DNA from: Chelatococcus sp. HY11
GTDB taxonomy: Bacteria > Pseudomonadota > Alphaproteobacteria > Rhizobiales > Beijerinckiaceae
Length of the DNA: 64,000 nt
Direction of reading: 5' to 3'
Assembly (NCBI RefSeq): GCF_018398335.1
Contig: NZ_JAHBRX010000002.1
Location: 992,001 to 1,056,000 of the forward strand
A program made the translations under genes and the position numbers. Position 1 is the stretch's first letter, and each line of letters begins with the position of its first letter. This document shows positions 53,656 to 62,695 of this stretch, piece by piece. Under the pieces are notes generated by a model that was given only the letters and a program-made list of their open reading frames with translations, made no database searches and was not told the DNA's origin.

Positions 53656-54828
53656 CTAGGCAACATGTTTCCCATTGCGCAACGACTGTATCATACTGGC
53701 ATCCAGCCCGAGCACCTGGCTCAAAATCGTGTCCGCATCCTCGCCGATGTCGGAAACGCGCCTTGGCCCGCCGGTCTTCGCGCGAGAGAAACGAAAAGGT
53801 TGATGTGGGATGAGAAACTCCCCGCTTCCGTCGTGGTTCGCTTCGAAACTGCCGCGCTCCTGCATAACCGGATCGGCGATCAACTCGGCGGTGGTCGCAT
53901 AGCGCGAGCACGGCACTCCTGCAGCCATCATGATGGACTCGCACTCACCAGCACTTCGCAGGATGGTCCACTCCTCGATAAGTCCCATCAACTGGGACCA
54001 GTTCTGCTCGCGTGCGCGAATAGTCGAGAATCGGGGATCATCGCGCCATTCGGGCCGCCCTGCAGCCGCAGCCAGATTTTCGAAGTTCTTCTGATTCACC
54101 GGAGCGATCATGACGAAGCCATCCGACGTCCTGAGAGGCTGATATAATGGTCGGCGTTGATCTGACTGAAATTGTGCTTCCTGCATCTCGTAGACCAACA
54201 TGTTCAGCATCGAATCGATGAGTGTGACGTCAATGTGCTGCCCGCACCCGAAGCGCTCACGATGCAACAGCGCCGTCTGAATCGCGCCGAAGGCGTAAAT
54301 TGCCGCGATCACGTCAGCTGTGAAAATTCCGGTTACGGCCGGGCGTTCGAGATGATCGTTGTAGCGCAGATGCGCCATGTCGTAGCCGCTGGCAGCGTGT
54401 ATGATCGGCGCATAGGCAGGGTCGCGTGCTCGCACACCGCTCTGTCCGAAGCCGCTGATTGAACAATAAACGAGCTTCGGAAAACTATCTTTCAAGGCCC
54501 CAAAGCCCAACCCCAGGCTATCCATGACACCCGGACGAAAATTTTCCACGACAACATCCGCGCAAGCAATCAAGCGAAGCGCCACGTCTCGTCCCTTGTC
54601 TGACTTAAGATCAAGAACGATGCTCTTCTTCCCTCCGTTCATCTGTCCGTAATAGGCACTGCGACCGTCGCGCAGGGGTGATCTATAGCGCATGTAGTCA
54701 CCAGCCGCGCTCTCCACCTTGATGACTTCAGCTCCGCAATCGACAAGCATGCGTGTCGCGAACGGGCCCGCCATCATGGAGGTGAAATCGATCACCCGAA
54801 GGCCATTGAGTGTACCGACATCAGACAT
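53656..54828 (-). CDS. CaiB/BaiF family CoA-transferase
   Basis: A 390-residue class III CoA-transferase-fold protein. It begins LNGLRVIDFTSMMAGPFATR, followed by KSIVLDLKSDKGRDVALRLI and ENFRPGVMDSLGLG; the catalytic Asp is expected in FTADVIAAIYAFGA. It moves CoA between acids, or acts as a racemase. Compared with the copy at 38019 it looks more like the CoA-transferase side of the family. It lies 188 bp downstream of the TRAP binding-protein gene, probably in the same transcript, and 235 bp before the dehydrogenase pair. Confidence 0.86.
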   Translation of the reverse strand: MSDVGTLNGLRVIDFTSMMAGPFATRMLVDCGAEVIKVESAAGDYMRYRSPLRDGRSAYYGQMNGGKKSIVLDLKSDKGRDVALRLIACADVVVENFRPGVMDSLGLGFGALKDSFPKLVYCSISGFGQSGVRARDPAYAPIIHAASGYDMAHLRYNDHLERPAVTGIFTADVIAAIYAFGAIQTALLHRERFGCGQHIDVTLIDSMLNMLVYEMQEAQFQSDQRRPLYQPLRTSDGFVMIAPVNQKNFENLAAAAGRPEWRDDPRFSTIRAREQNWSQLMGLIEEWTILRSAGECESIMMAAGVPCSRYATTAELIADPVMQERGSFEANHDGSGEFLIPHQPFRFSRAKTGGPRRVSDIGEDADTILSQVLGLDASMIQSLRNGKHVA

Positions 54829-55016
54829 GCTCTTGTTTCCTCACCATACCGCCCGCCACTTTTTGCGCAACTAGCCAAGCATCTCCGAACACGCCCGCGT
54901 AGTAAAGCGACCTAACGCTTGCGCTTTTTCGCGAACTCTATTGCCCACATCCGTGACGCCGCTCGCGAGCGATTACCTCAGACGTCCGAAATAAGCTAAA
55001 CGCCCTGGGACTCGTG

Positions 55017-56036
55017 CTAGCGTACGGGTTCAGCCGGAACTGCACGCGTCCGATCGATCGATACACGCAGCGCGGCTATGAATTCGTCTGCTTTGTCCGT
55101 GCGTTTTCGGAGATCCGCGAGGTACTTATCCCAGAACGGCGCGGCCGCCGCATGTAATTTTTCGAGTTCAGCTGGCGCGAAATCCGCAATGATTCCACCA
55201 TGCTTGAGCAGTATCTTGAGACCCTCCTCATCCGCCGCGTCATAGGCTGGACCGAGTTTCTTCTGCGCTTTGTCGGAGGCTTCAGTAACGGCACGCTGTT
55301 GCTCCGGTGTAAGCGAATCCCAAGTGTCCAGGTTCATGATGGCAGCAAGAGGAGTCGAGGAGTAGTTGATGCGACTGATAAAGGTTGTCACCTCCTCCAT
55401 CTTGTAACCCGGCGCGCTTGCGAGCGGCATCAGCAGGCCTTCGATCGTTCCACGCTCGAGCCCGACGTATTTCTCCGAGATGGGCATGAAGTCGGCCACC
55501 GCGCCAAGGCCCGCAAGAAACTGCTGCTGCGCCGCGCCGGAACCGCTGATACGCGCCCCGCGAATTTTTTCCACCGTATCGATGGGCCGCTTCGAGGTCA
55601 AAAGCGCGGCAGCAGTGTTAACGGTCATGAAAAGGAACTTTACAGTATCGAACTCCTCCTCGACATAGGGCTGAAGTTCCCTGTAGACGCGGCCTCCGTG
55701 ACTGGCATTGTCGAATGCGAACGGCAAGGACCCTGATTCCGTCAGAGGGAACCGGCCTGCCGTATAGCTTGGAACGACCATTGCGATGTCGGCGATTCCG
55801 TTCTCGACAAGCATCAACTGATCGCTGATTTTCCCTAACACGCTATTCCCGAATAGGACGATCTCAAGCTCGCCGTTTGTGCCGGCCGCAACGTCCTTGG
55901 CAAAGGGAATGAACACCTCAGGTGTCATAAAATGTGACTCGCTGAACCAAAGCGACATCTTCAACTGACGTGCCTCAGCGGAAATGCTGGACAGCATAGC
56001 GGCGATAAGCGAGACTGATGCCAGGATTTTCTTCAT
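55017..56036 (-). CDS. TRAP transporter solute-binding protein (DctP)
   Basis: A 339-residue periplasmic protein. The ATG at 56036 starts a clear signal peptide (MKKILASVSLIAAMLSSISA) and follows GGGGAGG by six bases. The mature part has the DctP pattern (VENGIADIAMVVPSYTAGRF, EKIRGARISGSGAAQQQFLAGLG in pieces, DTWDSLTPEQQRAV). It should bind an organic acid and pass it to the DctQ/DctM proteins encoded divergently. A shared operator lies 69 bases upstream. Confidence 0.9.
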   Translation of the reverse strand: MKKILASVSLIAAMLSSISAEARQLKMSLWFSESHFMTPEVFIPFAKDVAAGTNGELEIVLFGNSVLGKISDQLMLVENGIADIAMVVPSYTAGRFPLTESGSLPFAFDNASHGGRVYRELQPYVEEEFDTVKFLFMTVNTAAALLTSKRPIDTVEKIRGARISGSGAAQQQFLAGLGAVADFMPISEKYVGLERGTIEGLLMPLASAPGYKMEEVTTFISRINYSSTPLAAIMNLDTWDSLTPEQQRAVTEASDKAQKKLGPAYDAADEEGLKILLKHGGIIADFAPAELEKLHAAAAPFWDKYLADLRKRTDKADEFIAALRVSIDRTRAVPAEPVR

Positions 56037-56104
56037 GGCTAACCTCCCCGTTCTTCCGATCTTTTTAGGGCCGCGCGCCCTTCTCCGGAAAAGACATGGC
56101 GCTC

Positions 56105-56120
56105 TCAACACTGATGTTGA
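56105..56120. promoter_or_regulatory. Shared operator, site 3 (TRAP binding-protein operon)
   Basis: TCAACA-CTGA-TGTTGA, a perfect 6-4-6 dyad upstream of the minus-strand DctP gene. On that strand TTGAGA overlaps it as a possible -35; no good -10 is seen. Confidence 0.75.
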
Positions 56121-56313
56121 TCAACCGACTTGTCAATAGCGTCGGCGGTAAACGATCGGTGCCGCATCATGACAAACGTCTGGAAAGATCGTGGACCGTG
56201 CAGCGCGCGGCGAACATCGAAACGAGCAAAAAAGCCGCCGCAGGAGGGCATGTGTGATCCTCCGTGCTCTGGCCGCTAGCAGCGTCGGCAAGGCCGCGAA
56301 ATTCCATCCCGCG

Positions 56314-56329
56314 TCAACATACGCGTTGA
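56314..56329. promoter_or_regulatory. Shared operator, site 4 (DctQM operon)
   Basis: TCAACA-TACG-CGTTGA, one mismatch from a perfect dyad, 131 bases before the DctQ start. It overlaps the -35 of the promoter at 56326-56353. Confidence 0.7.
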
Positions 56330-56353
56330 ATTCCCTTGAGATGGCAATATAGT
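56326..56353 (+). promoter_or_regulatory. Sigma70 promoter of DctQM
   Basis: TTGAAT (56326-56331) and TATAGT (56348-56353) with a 16-base spacer. The -35 lies inside the right half of operator site 4. Confidence 0.65.
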
Positions 56354-56460
56354 CACTTGAGACTCATCAACGGCCGGCCGATCACGTCCAGCGTCTCAGG
56401 GGACAGCCTCATCAGAGCCGGCGCGGTAACGAAATTCCGCAAATAACGGGAGGAGCTGAC

Positions 56461-56958
56461 GTGGCTACGCTATGGGCGAGATTAAGTGGTTTCTGCTCGT
56501 TTGTAGGTATGTACATGATCTTCTGCATGATGTTTCTCATCAGTGGTGAGGTCTTGTTCCGGTACTTTCTCGGGCGATCGATCCCCGGTACGATTGAAGT
56601 CACTCAGTTCCTACAGGTCGTGGCTGTTGGGCTTGGAGTGTCCTACACTCAGCGTCGTGGCGCCAATATTTCTGACGACTTTTTCGTCGATATGCTGCCA
56701 AATCGGTGGCAGATCGTAATTCGCGGTTTTCACTATCTGGTCGCGGCGGTCATTTGCGGGATTATGGCCTATGCCATTTTCAAATTGAGCAGCACGCGCG
56801 GCGCCATGCGCGAGTATACAGACACGTTGCGGATACCTCTTTATCCTTTTCGGTTCTTGCTCGCTGGCGGCTTTGCTCTGTTGGCGATCCAGCTGATTAT
56901 CGACGCGTTTCATCCGGCACGTCCCCATACCGACGCCGCGATCCAGGAGGTGCGCTAA
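56461..56958 (+). CDS. TRAP transporter small permease (DctQ)
   Basis: A 165-residue, four-helix inner-membrane protein. It starts with GTG after GGGAGGAG, and shows the family phrase GEVLFRYFLGRSIPGTIEVT followed by the second helix region. It is the small subunit of the TRAP importer and couples to the large one through a TAATG overlap. Confidence 0.88.
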   Translation: MATLWARLSGFCSFVGMYMIFCMMFLISGEVLFRYFLGRSIPGTIEVTQFLQVVAVGLGVSYTQRRGANISDDFFVDMLPNRWQIVIRGFHYLVAAVICGIMAYAIFKLSSTRGAMREYTDTLRIPLYPFRFLLAGGFALLAIQLIIDAFHPARPHTDAAIQEVR

Positions 56959-58262
56959 TGACCGCGATGGTTATTGCATTCGCGATCCTGCTTGTGCTCC
57001 TCTTTGCGGGAATGCCTGTCGGCTTCGCGATGATGTTGGTCGGTTTCATAGGAACCGCGGCCGTCTATAACTGGAACTGGACTGCGGCTATCGCTCTTGT
57101 CGGCATAGAGCCCTACTCTCAATCCAGTAATTACCTTTTTGTAACAATCCCGCTCTTTGTCTTGATGGGTCATTTCACATTTGCGTCCGGGATAAGTCGT
57201 GAAATGTTCGCGGCGGCGCGCGCCTGGTGTGGACATTGGCGCGGCGGCCTGCCCACGGCGACGATCGGCGCCTGCGCCGGGTTTTCAGCCGCTTGCGGAT
57301 CCAGTTTAGCCACGGCGGGAGCAATTGGTACGATCACAATCGGCGAGATGCGCGAGCGCGGGATTCACCCGGGCATCGCGACGGCGACCGTCGCGGCTGG
57401 CGGAGCGATGGGATCGCTGATACCGCCTAGCATTTCGATGATTCTCTATGGGCTGATTGCAGACCAATCGATCGGACGACTGCTCATGGCTGGCATCGTA
57501 CCGGCACTCATGCTGATTGCCCTGTTTATACTGACGATCCTCATCATCGCCTGGTTTTATCCGCAGCGTATGCCACGGATGGCGAAACTGCCTTTACGCG
57601 ACCGAATCCACGCCACGCGCGGCGTTTTCGGCATCACCATGCTCACGCTGCTTGTTCTTGGTGGAATTTACGGCGGCATCTTCACCCCAACGGAAGCGGC
57701 GGGGATCGGCGCGCTCGGCGCGTTCATCATCGTCATCTACCGGGGGCGCGGCCTGCGCATCAGCGTCTTGAACTCGGCATTGCGAAGCACGCTCGAAACC
57801 ACCTGCATGATATTTATCATCCTGATCGGCGCGCACGTTCTGAATGTCTTCCTTGCGGCCACGCGCGGCCCTGCCGAACTCGCTGCCTGGGTCGAGACCC
57901 TTGGTCTCAGTCCCTATGTATTCTTTGCCCTCATCATCGTCATGTATATCGTGCTCGGCACCTTTCTCGATGCCCTCGCCATGATTGTTCTTACTGTTCC
58001 GGTGCTTCAGCCGGTGCTCATGAACATGGGCTTCGACATGGTCTGGTTTGGCGTGATCGCTGTGCTTGTCATGGAGATGGCGATCATCTCTCCTCCCGTC
58101 GGTATGTGCGTCTATGTGGTCAAGGGTGTAGCAAAGGATGTCCCATTGCATGTAATTTATAATGGGATCTGGCCCTTCATGGGGGCTATGGTTATCCTTG
58201 TTGCGATTCTCACCGTGTTCCCACAGATCGCTCTGTTCCTTCCGAACCTGATGTACAATTGA
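56958..58262 (+). CDS. TRAP transporter large permease (DctM)
   Basis: A 434-residue protein with about 12 membrane helices. Family marks are FAGMPVGFAMMLVGF, IPLFVLMGHFTFASGIS, GSSLATAGAIGTITIGEM and the repeat GTFLDALAMIVLTVPV. The start at 56958 overlaps the DctQ stop. It forms the sodium-driven channel of the importer; with the divergent DctP it brings the island's carboxylic acid substrate into the cell. Confidence 0.92.
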   Translation: MTAMVIAFAILLVLLFAGMPVGFAMMLVGFIGTAAVYNWNWTAAIALVGIEPYSQSSNYLFVTIPLFVLMGHFTFASGISREMFAAARAWCGHWRGGLPTATIGACAGFSAACGSSLATAGAIGTITIGEMRERGIHPGIATATVAAGGAMGSLIPPSISMILYGLIADQSIGRLLMAGIVPALMLIALFILTILIIAWFYPQRMPRMAKLPLRDRIHATRGVFGITMLTLLVLGGIYGGIFTPTEAAGIGALGAFIIVIYRGRGLRISVLNSALRSTLETTCMIFIILIGAHVLNVFLAATRGPAELAAWVETLGLSPYVFFALIIVMYIVLGTFLDALAMIVLTVPVLQPVLMNMGFDMVWFGVIAVLVMEMAIISPPVGMCVYVVKGVAKDVPLHVIYNGIWPFMGAMVILVAILTVFPQIALFLPNLMYN

Positions 58263-58337
58263 GCCACTGGAAGCCAGGCGGCATCCCGACCTGTGCGACG
58301 CCATCAGGGATGCCCCCGCCGTCGTAAAGTCGAGCAG

Positions 58338-58353
58338 TCAACACTTTCGTTGA
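58338..58353. promoter_or_regulatory. Shared operator, site 5 (nitronate monooxygenase-like gene)
   Basis: TCAACA-CTTT-CGTTGA, extended to GTCAAC...GTTGAC (58337-58354), 75 bases upstream of the start. On the plus strand TTGACA (58350-58355) and TAGCGT (58373-58378), 17 bases apart, form a promoter whose -35 overlaps it. Confidence 0.72.
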
Positions 58354-58428
58354 CACCGCCGCAAGCCAGAACTAGCGTGGAGGATACTTCCAACAATCAG
58401 TCCTCCGCATGCGAGGAGGGAGTGTCTC

Positions 58429-59577
58429 ATGCGATCCAAATTGTGCGACCTGCTTGGGATAGATTTCCCGCTATTTGCTTTCTCCCATTGCCGTGACGTC
58501 GTTGTCGAAGTCTCCAAGGCTGGCGGTATGGGCGTCCTCGGAGCGGTCGACGTCCGCTCGGCGGAAGCATTCGAGGCGGAGTTGAGCTGGATCGATGCCC
58601 ATGTCGCGGGCCGTTCCTACGGCGTGGATTTCATCGTGCCTAACCGCTATGAGGGAAAGGGCACTGGGGCTACTCAGGCGGATGCCGCACTCGCGGTGCC
58701 GGAAATCCATAAAGCATTTGCCCGTTCTATCCTGGAGAAGCATGGCATCGACACCTCCGATCTCACGGATGAGCGTTTCAGCCGTGGCTCAAAAATCGGA
58801 CGCAACATTCGCGATGCCGGAGCTCAAAGCCTTCTTGACGTGGCACTGTCACATCCAATCCGCTTGATTGCCAATGCGTTAGGCACGCCTCCCGCCTATA
58901 TGCTGGCGCGTGCGAAGGCGGCGGGAGTGCCCGTCGCGGCGTTAGTGGGTTCGGCGCGTCATGCGCGCGCGCAAGTCGAGGCTGGCGTGGACATCCTTGT
59001 CGCTGCCGGTACGGAAGCCGGTGGTCACTGCGGCGAGATCGGAACTATGGTGCTGGTGCCAGACGTCGTCGAGGCAGTGCGCCAGATGGGGACCTCGACA
59101 CCTGTGCTCGCCGCAGGAGGCATTGTCACCGGCCGACAGATGGCTGCGGCTGTCGCGATGGGGGCTGAAGGCGCGTGGACGGGGTCAGTCTGGCTTACGA
59201 CGCCCGAGGCCGAGACCAGCCCCGTCGTCAAGCAGAAGATGCTCGACGCTGCGGCGACCGGGACGATCCGATCCAAGTCACGTACAGGAAAATTCTGTCG
59301 CCAGCTCCGATCCGCTTGGACGGACGCGTGGGAGGCGGACGATGCCCCCAAACCACTTCCCATGCCCATGCAGTCAATCGTATCCGACACGGCTATGAGC
59401 AAAGTCTTGAAGCTCGCCAACGGCGGGCATGAGGGCGCGAAGGAGTTGGCAAGTTACTTTGTCGGGCAGGGTGTCGGGCTTATGGTATCCCCTCGTTCCA
59501 CACGCGACACAGTACGTGAATTCATGGAGGATTATCTGACGGCCTGCGAGCGAATGTCCGCCAGCATTGAGGGATAG
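58429..59577 (+). CDS. Nitronate monooxygenase/2-nitropropane dioxygenase-like flavoprotein
   Basis: A 382-residue FMN TIM-barrel protein. Marks are AGGMGVLGAVDV near the N-terminus, GTEAGGHCGEIGTMVLVPDV (phosphate/FMN region with the conserved GGH) and VLAAGGIVTGRQMAAAVAMGAEGAWTGS. Members are nitronate monooxygenases, but relatives in CoA pathways act as enoyl-CoA reductases or on enoyl/keto intermediates. Control by the shared operator ties it to the acyl-CoA pathway and favours a catabolic reductase-type role over nitroalkane detoxification. Confidence 0.82.
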   Translation: MRSKLCDLLGIDFPLFAFSHCRDVVVEVSKAGGMGVLGAVDVRSAEAFEAELSWIDAHVAGRSYGVDFIVPNRYEGKGTGATQADAALAVPEIHKAFARSILEKHGIDTSDLTDERFSRGSKIGRNIRDAGAQSLLDVALSHPIRLIANALGTPPAYMLARAKAAGVPVAALVGSARHARAQVEAGVDILVAAGTEAGGHCGEIGTMVLVPDVVEAVRQMGTSTPVLAAGGIVTGRQMAAAVAMGAEGAWTGSVWLTTPEAETSPVVKQKMLDAAATGTIRSKSRTGKFCRQLRSAWTDAWEADDAPKPLPMPMQSIVSDTAMSKVLKLANGGHEGAKELASYFVGQGVGLMVSPRSTRDTVREFMEDYLTACERMSASIEG

Positions 59578-59761
59578 TGGGGCCTGTATAGTATTCTTAT
59601 AAGCCAGCGCGCGCCTCGGTGAAGCATCCCGCTCCATCGAGGGCGGGCGATGTTTGAACGTTCCCCGCATCGGTCTCGAGCTGGCGCGGCTCTGGACAGT
59701 GGGCTCGGCGGGTGGCATAAACGCCATTGTTGATGATCGTGATCAAGCTGAAGATCCTTAT

Positions 59762-60397
59762 ATGAGCAAGATTTCTGCGCGACGCCAAAGCGCCCGGGAG
59801 GCTGGTGCGGAGGAGTATGAGAAGAAGTATGCAGATATCCTGCATGCGGCCGCCTGCGTCTTCAGGGAAGTGGGTTATGAGGCGGCAACTGTTGACGAAA
59901 TAGCTCGTAGAGCGGGATTGGATCGCGCCTCGCTATATTATTATTTCAAAGGTAAGAAGCAGCTATTCCGTGAAATGATCGGCGAGGCGACCGCCGGCAA
60001 CGTGATGATGGCCGAAAAAATCGCGGCCTCGCAGCAGAGACCACGTGACAAGCTTCGAAACCTGATCATTGGGATCTTTGAATCTTACGAGCGACATTAT
60101 CCTTATCTATACGTTTATCTACAGGAGGATATGGCGCGCCTTGCTCAGGATCAATCTGACTGGAGCAAAGAGATCGCAAGTCTCAACACACGCTTCAACA
60201 ATGCCGTCACGAGCATTGTTCAGGAGGGTTTGGATACGGGGGATTTTTCGCCGATTGGCGGTGCAAAGATTATCGTCGCCGGCGTAGTCGGCATGTGCAA
60301 CTGGAGCCACCGCTGGTATCGTGTTGACGGCCCATTGGCGGCGCGACAGATCGCGGAATGCTTCGCCACGATGGTGCTGGGGGGGCTGGAGGCTTGA
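59762..60397 (+). CDS. TetR/AcrR family regulator, likely local repressor
   Basis: A 211-residue regulator. The helix-turn-helix is at about 25-70 (ADILHAAACVFREVGYE, then ATVDEIARRAGLDRASLYYY). The C-terminal domain ends in a helix pair (WSHRWYRVDGPLAARQIAEC) typical of regulators of acyl-CoA catabolism such as KstR2-like proteins. The ATG at 59762 gives normal length; the frame is open to 59654. It is the only regulator in the island, so I infer it binds the shared TCAACA-N4-TGTTGA sites and is released by a CoA thioester. No good copy of the motif lies at its own promoter. Confidence 0.85.
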   Translation: MSKISARRQSAREAGAEEYEKKYADILHAAACVFREVGYEAATVDEIARRAGLDRASLYYYFKGKKQLFREMIGEATAGNVMMAEKIAASQQRPRDKLRNLIIGIFESYERHYPYLYVYLQEDMARLAQDQSDWSKEIASLNTRFNNAVTSIVQEGLDTGDFSPIGGAKIIVAGVVGMCNWSHRWYRVDGPLAARQIAECFATMVLGGLEA

Positions 60398-60701
60398 GAG
60401 GCGGGCGCCTGCCGCCCAAAAACGTGGGTTTTGGGGCTGTGACCGTGATGGTACACGTTCAGGTGTCAAGCATCATACTTTTCAAGACCGCTCAAGCTGC
60501 TCTTCTCACTGTATCCAATCCCGTCTGCGAGGCGGGATAAATTCAAGATGGTACCGATGTCGGATGCTCGTAAAGAAGCAGGCGCCCCGCTTCGGCCGCA
60601 AAAAAGTATTCCGTCGAAGCAAAGCACGGTTATCGCTAGCGCGGCCGCAAGTGGACCTCGTAGTCACTCCGATCTGCGTCAGGCGCTGCAACACTCTGGA
60701 A
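60398..60701. other. Intergenic region, no gene recognised
   Basis: A 304-bp gap between the convergent TetR and ligase genes. A small hairpin-like GGCGG...CCGCC follows the TetR stop. Short open frames on both strands show no recognisable protein. Confidence 0.4.
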
Positions 60702-62648
60702 TTATCGATGTGCGAGCCGTTGGCTCGCTGCCCGCTCAATCGCAGCTAACGCTCCTGGATTGTCAAGCGAGGATTGATCTCCAAGTGGCAGTCCACAGTA
60801 CACTGCTCGTATAAGGCGCCGCATCACCTTCGCCGTCCGTGTCTTAGGTAGCAGCTCAACGAGATGAACACGGCTGGGCTTGAAGGCGCGCCCCAAACGC
60901 TTCTCGGCATGCTCGTAAATCGCCTGCTCCAGGTTCGGTGGTGCATCTGGAGTGGAAACGGCGAAGATGACCAACGCTTGGCCTTTCGCCGGATCCGCGA
61001 CACCGATAGCAGCCACCTCCGCTACACCCGGTAGTTCCATAACCACGTCCTCGATCTCGGCTGGCCCTGTGCGTTTCCCGGCGAGCTTGAGCGTGTCATC
61101 GGAGCGCCCCCTTAAGAAAAAATTGCCCTCGGTGTCGCGTGTGGCGAGGTCCCCATGAACCCAAAGGCCAGGAATGGTGCGCCAATACGTTTCCAGGTAC
61201 CGCTCATCATCCTCCCAGAAGGAGTTCGTCATGCCAATGAACGGCTCACAGATAACGAGCTCCCCGAGCTCATCCCTCACGCGCTTGCCGGTAACGTCCG
61301 CGACATCGACAACAATCCCCGGACAAGGCGTATTGAACCCCGCTGGCGGAATAGGTTTGACGATGACGCTTGACACCAGCGCTCCTGACGCCTCCGTGCC
61401 TCCAGAATAATTGATGACTGGCGCAACGCCATGACCGAAATTTTGTGCGTGCCAGATGAAATGCTCGGCATCGATCGCTTCACCGCCTACAATAAGGAGC
61501 CTGATCGAGGAGACGTCACCGGCCATCGCCAGTTCCGCATTGGCGGAAAACCCGCGGATCATCGTTGGTGCCGCTCCGAAATGCGTAACACGGTAACGTT
61601 CGATGATACGCGACATACGCGACCAGTCCGGAAAATCGGGCGCGCCATCGTAGCAGACCATGGTCGCTCCGCGCATCAAGGTGGTCGCGATGATCAGCGC
61701 TCCCGCCACCCATCCCATGTCCGCCGGCCAAAAGAATATGTCGTCGCGCTTCATGTCAAAGTGGACAACGGCGTCATGTGCAATCTTGATCGGGAAGCCA
61801 CCGTGAGTATGGACGATCCCTTTCGGCGCACCTGTTGTGCCCGACGTAAAGAAGACCATGAATGTATCGTCGGTGGCCATTGGTTCGGCGTCTGGCCCAA
61901 GCGGCGGGCCAGACGCAATTTGATTCCAATTGACCGCACCATCTGGAAAGGACCGTTGCTCAGATGAGGATTTCAGGATCAAGAACTCGATTTCAGCTTT
62001 CTTAGCCGCCTCCATCGCTGCTGTTGCACAGTCGATATACTTGCTACGCCGTTTGAAGCCCGCGGAAGCGATTAAGGCGCGTGCGCGGCACTGCGTGAGG
62101 CGGGACACTATCGGCTCGGCGCCGAAGCCGCTGAACAGCGGAAGCACCACCGCGCCCATGTAGGAAAGCGCAATCATCGAGACGACTGCCTCAAGGCCGG
62201 GTTCCATCAACAGCCCGACGCGATCTCCCCGCTTCAGGCCGAGCTTCACCAACCCGCCGGCGAAATGGCGCACTTGGTCGTGTAAGGCAGCGTAGCTTAC
62301 GCGCCTGATCTCACCGTCCTCGCGTTCCGCGATGACCGCCGTCCGCTCGGAAGTCTCGGGATTTTTCGCCCAAGAAAAAATCGTATCGGCCCAATTCAGC
62401 TGGCCGCCAAGAAACCATTTGGGGAACTCACGCCCGGCGGAGAAATCAACCAGCTGGCTATAGGGTTTTGTCCATTTCAGATCGCAATAGGCTGAAATCG
62501 CGGACCAGTAGCGATCGGGCTCTGCGATCGACGTCTCATACAGCCTCTCATAGCTGTCTGCTCCCAACAGTCCCATGATCTCGGTGACGTTCGCCCGCGC
62601 GATTTGCTCGGCGCTTGGATACCAGATGTCAGATTCTGCCTTTGGCAT
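60702..62648 (-). CDS. Acyl-CoA synthetase, AcsA/acetoacetyl-CoA synthetase-like
   Basis: A 648-residue ANL ligase of the acetyl/propionyl/acetoacetyl-CoA synthetase type. It has an N-terminal lid (ANVTEIMGLLG, PDRYWSAISAY), the P-loop FTSGTTGAPKGIVHTHGG, WPADMGWVAG, INYSGGTEASG, HGDLATRD and the catalytic Lys near LPKTRTAKVMRR (Ala replaces the common Gly). The ATG at 62648 gives the usual length; a TTG at 62699 overlapping the hydratase stop (TTGA) is possible. It probably activates a short or medium acid of the pathway. Confidence 0.86.
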   Translation of the reverse strand: MPKAESDIWYPSAEQIARANVTEIMGLLGADSYERLYETSIAEPDRYWSAISAYCDLKWTKPYSQLVDFSAGREFPKWFLGGQLNWADTIFSWAKNPETSERTAVIAEREDGEIRRVSYAALHDQVRHFAGGLVKLGLKRGDRVGLLMEPGLEAVVSMIALSYMGAVVLPLFSGFGAEPIVSRLTQCRARALIASAGFKRRSKYIDCATAAMEAAKKAEIEFLILKSSSEQRSFPDGAVNWNQIASGPPLGPDAEPMATDDTFMVFFTSGTTGAPKGIVHTHGGFPIKIAHDAVVHFDMKRDDIFFWPADMGWVAGALIIATTLMRGATMVCYDGAPDFPDWSRMSRIIERYRVTHFGAAPTMIRGFSANAELAMAGDVSSIRLLIVGGEAIDAEHFIWHAQNFGHGVAPVINYSGGTEASGALVSSVIVKPIPPAGFNTPCPGIVVDVADVTGKRVRDELGELVICEPFIGMTNSFWEDDERYLETYWRTIPGLWVHGDLATRDTEGNFFLRGRSDDTLKLAGKRTGPAEIEDVVMELPGVAEVAAIGVADPAKGQALVIFAVSTPDAPPNLEQAIYEHAEKRLGRAFKPSRVHLVELLPKTRTAKVMRRLIRAVYCGLPLGDQSSLDNPGALAAIERAASQRLAHR

Positions 62649-62695
62649 GATGCGCTCAACTATCTTACTGGAGAATAAGGATTGCTCGAAACAGC

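Larger units (their letters stand above)
56121..56460. other. Divergent promoter region of the TRAP transporter
   Basis: Non-coding stretch between the two halves of the TRAP system. It contains operator site 4 and the promoter for DctQM; no gene is recognised in it. Confidence 0.6.

Noticed and set aside
60548-60814. An 88-residue plus-strand frame next to the TetR gene
   Set aside because: It overlaps the end of the ligase gene on the other strand, has no ribosome site and no recognisable pattern.
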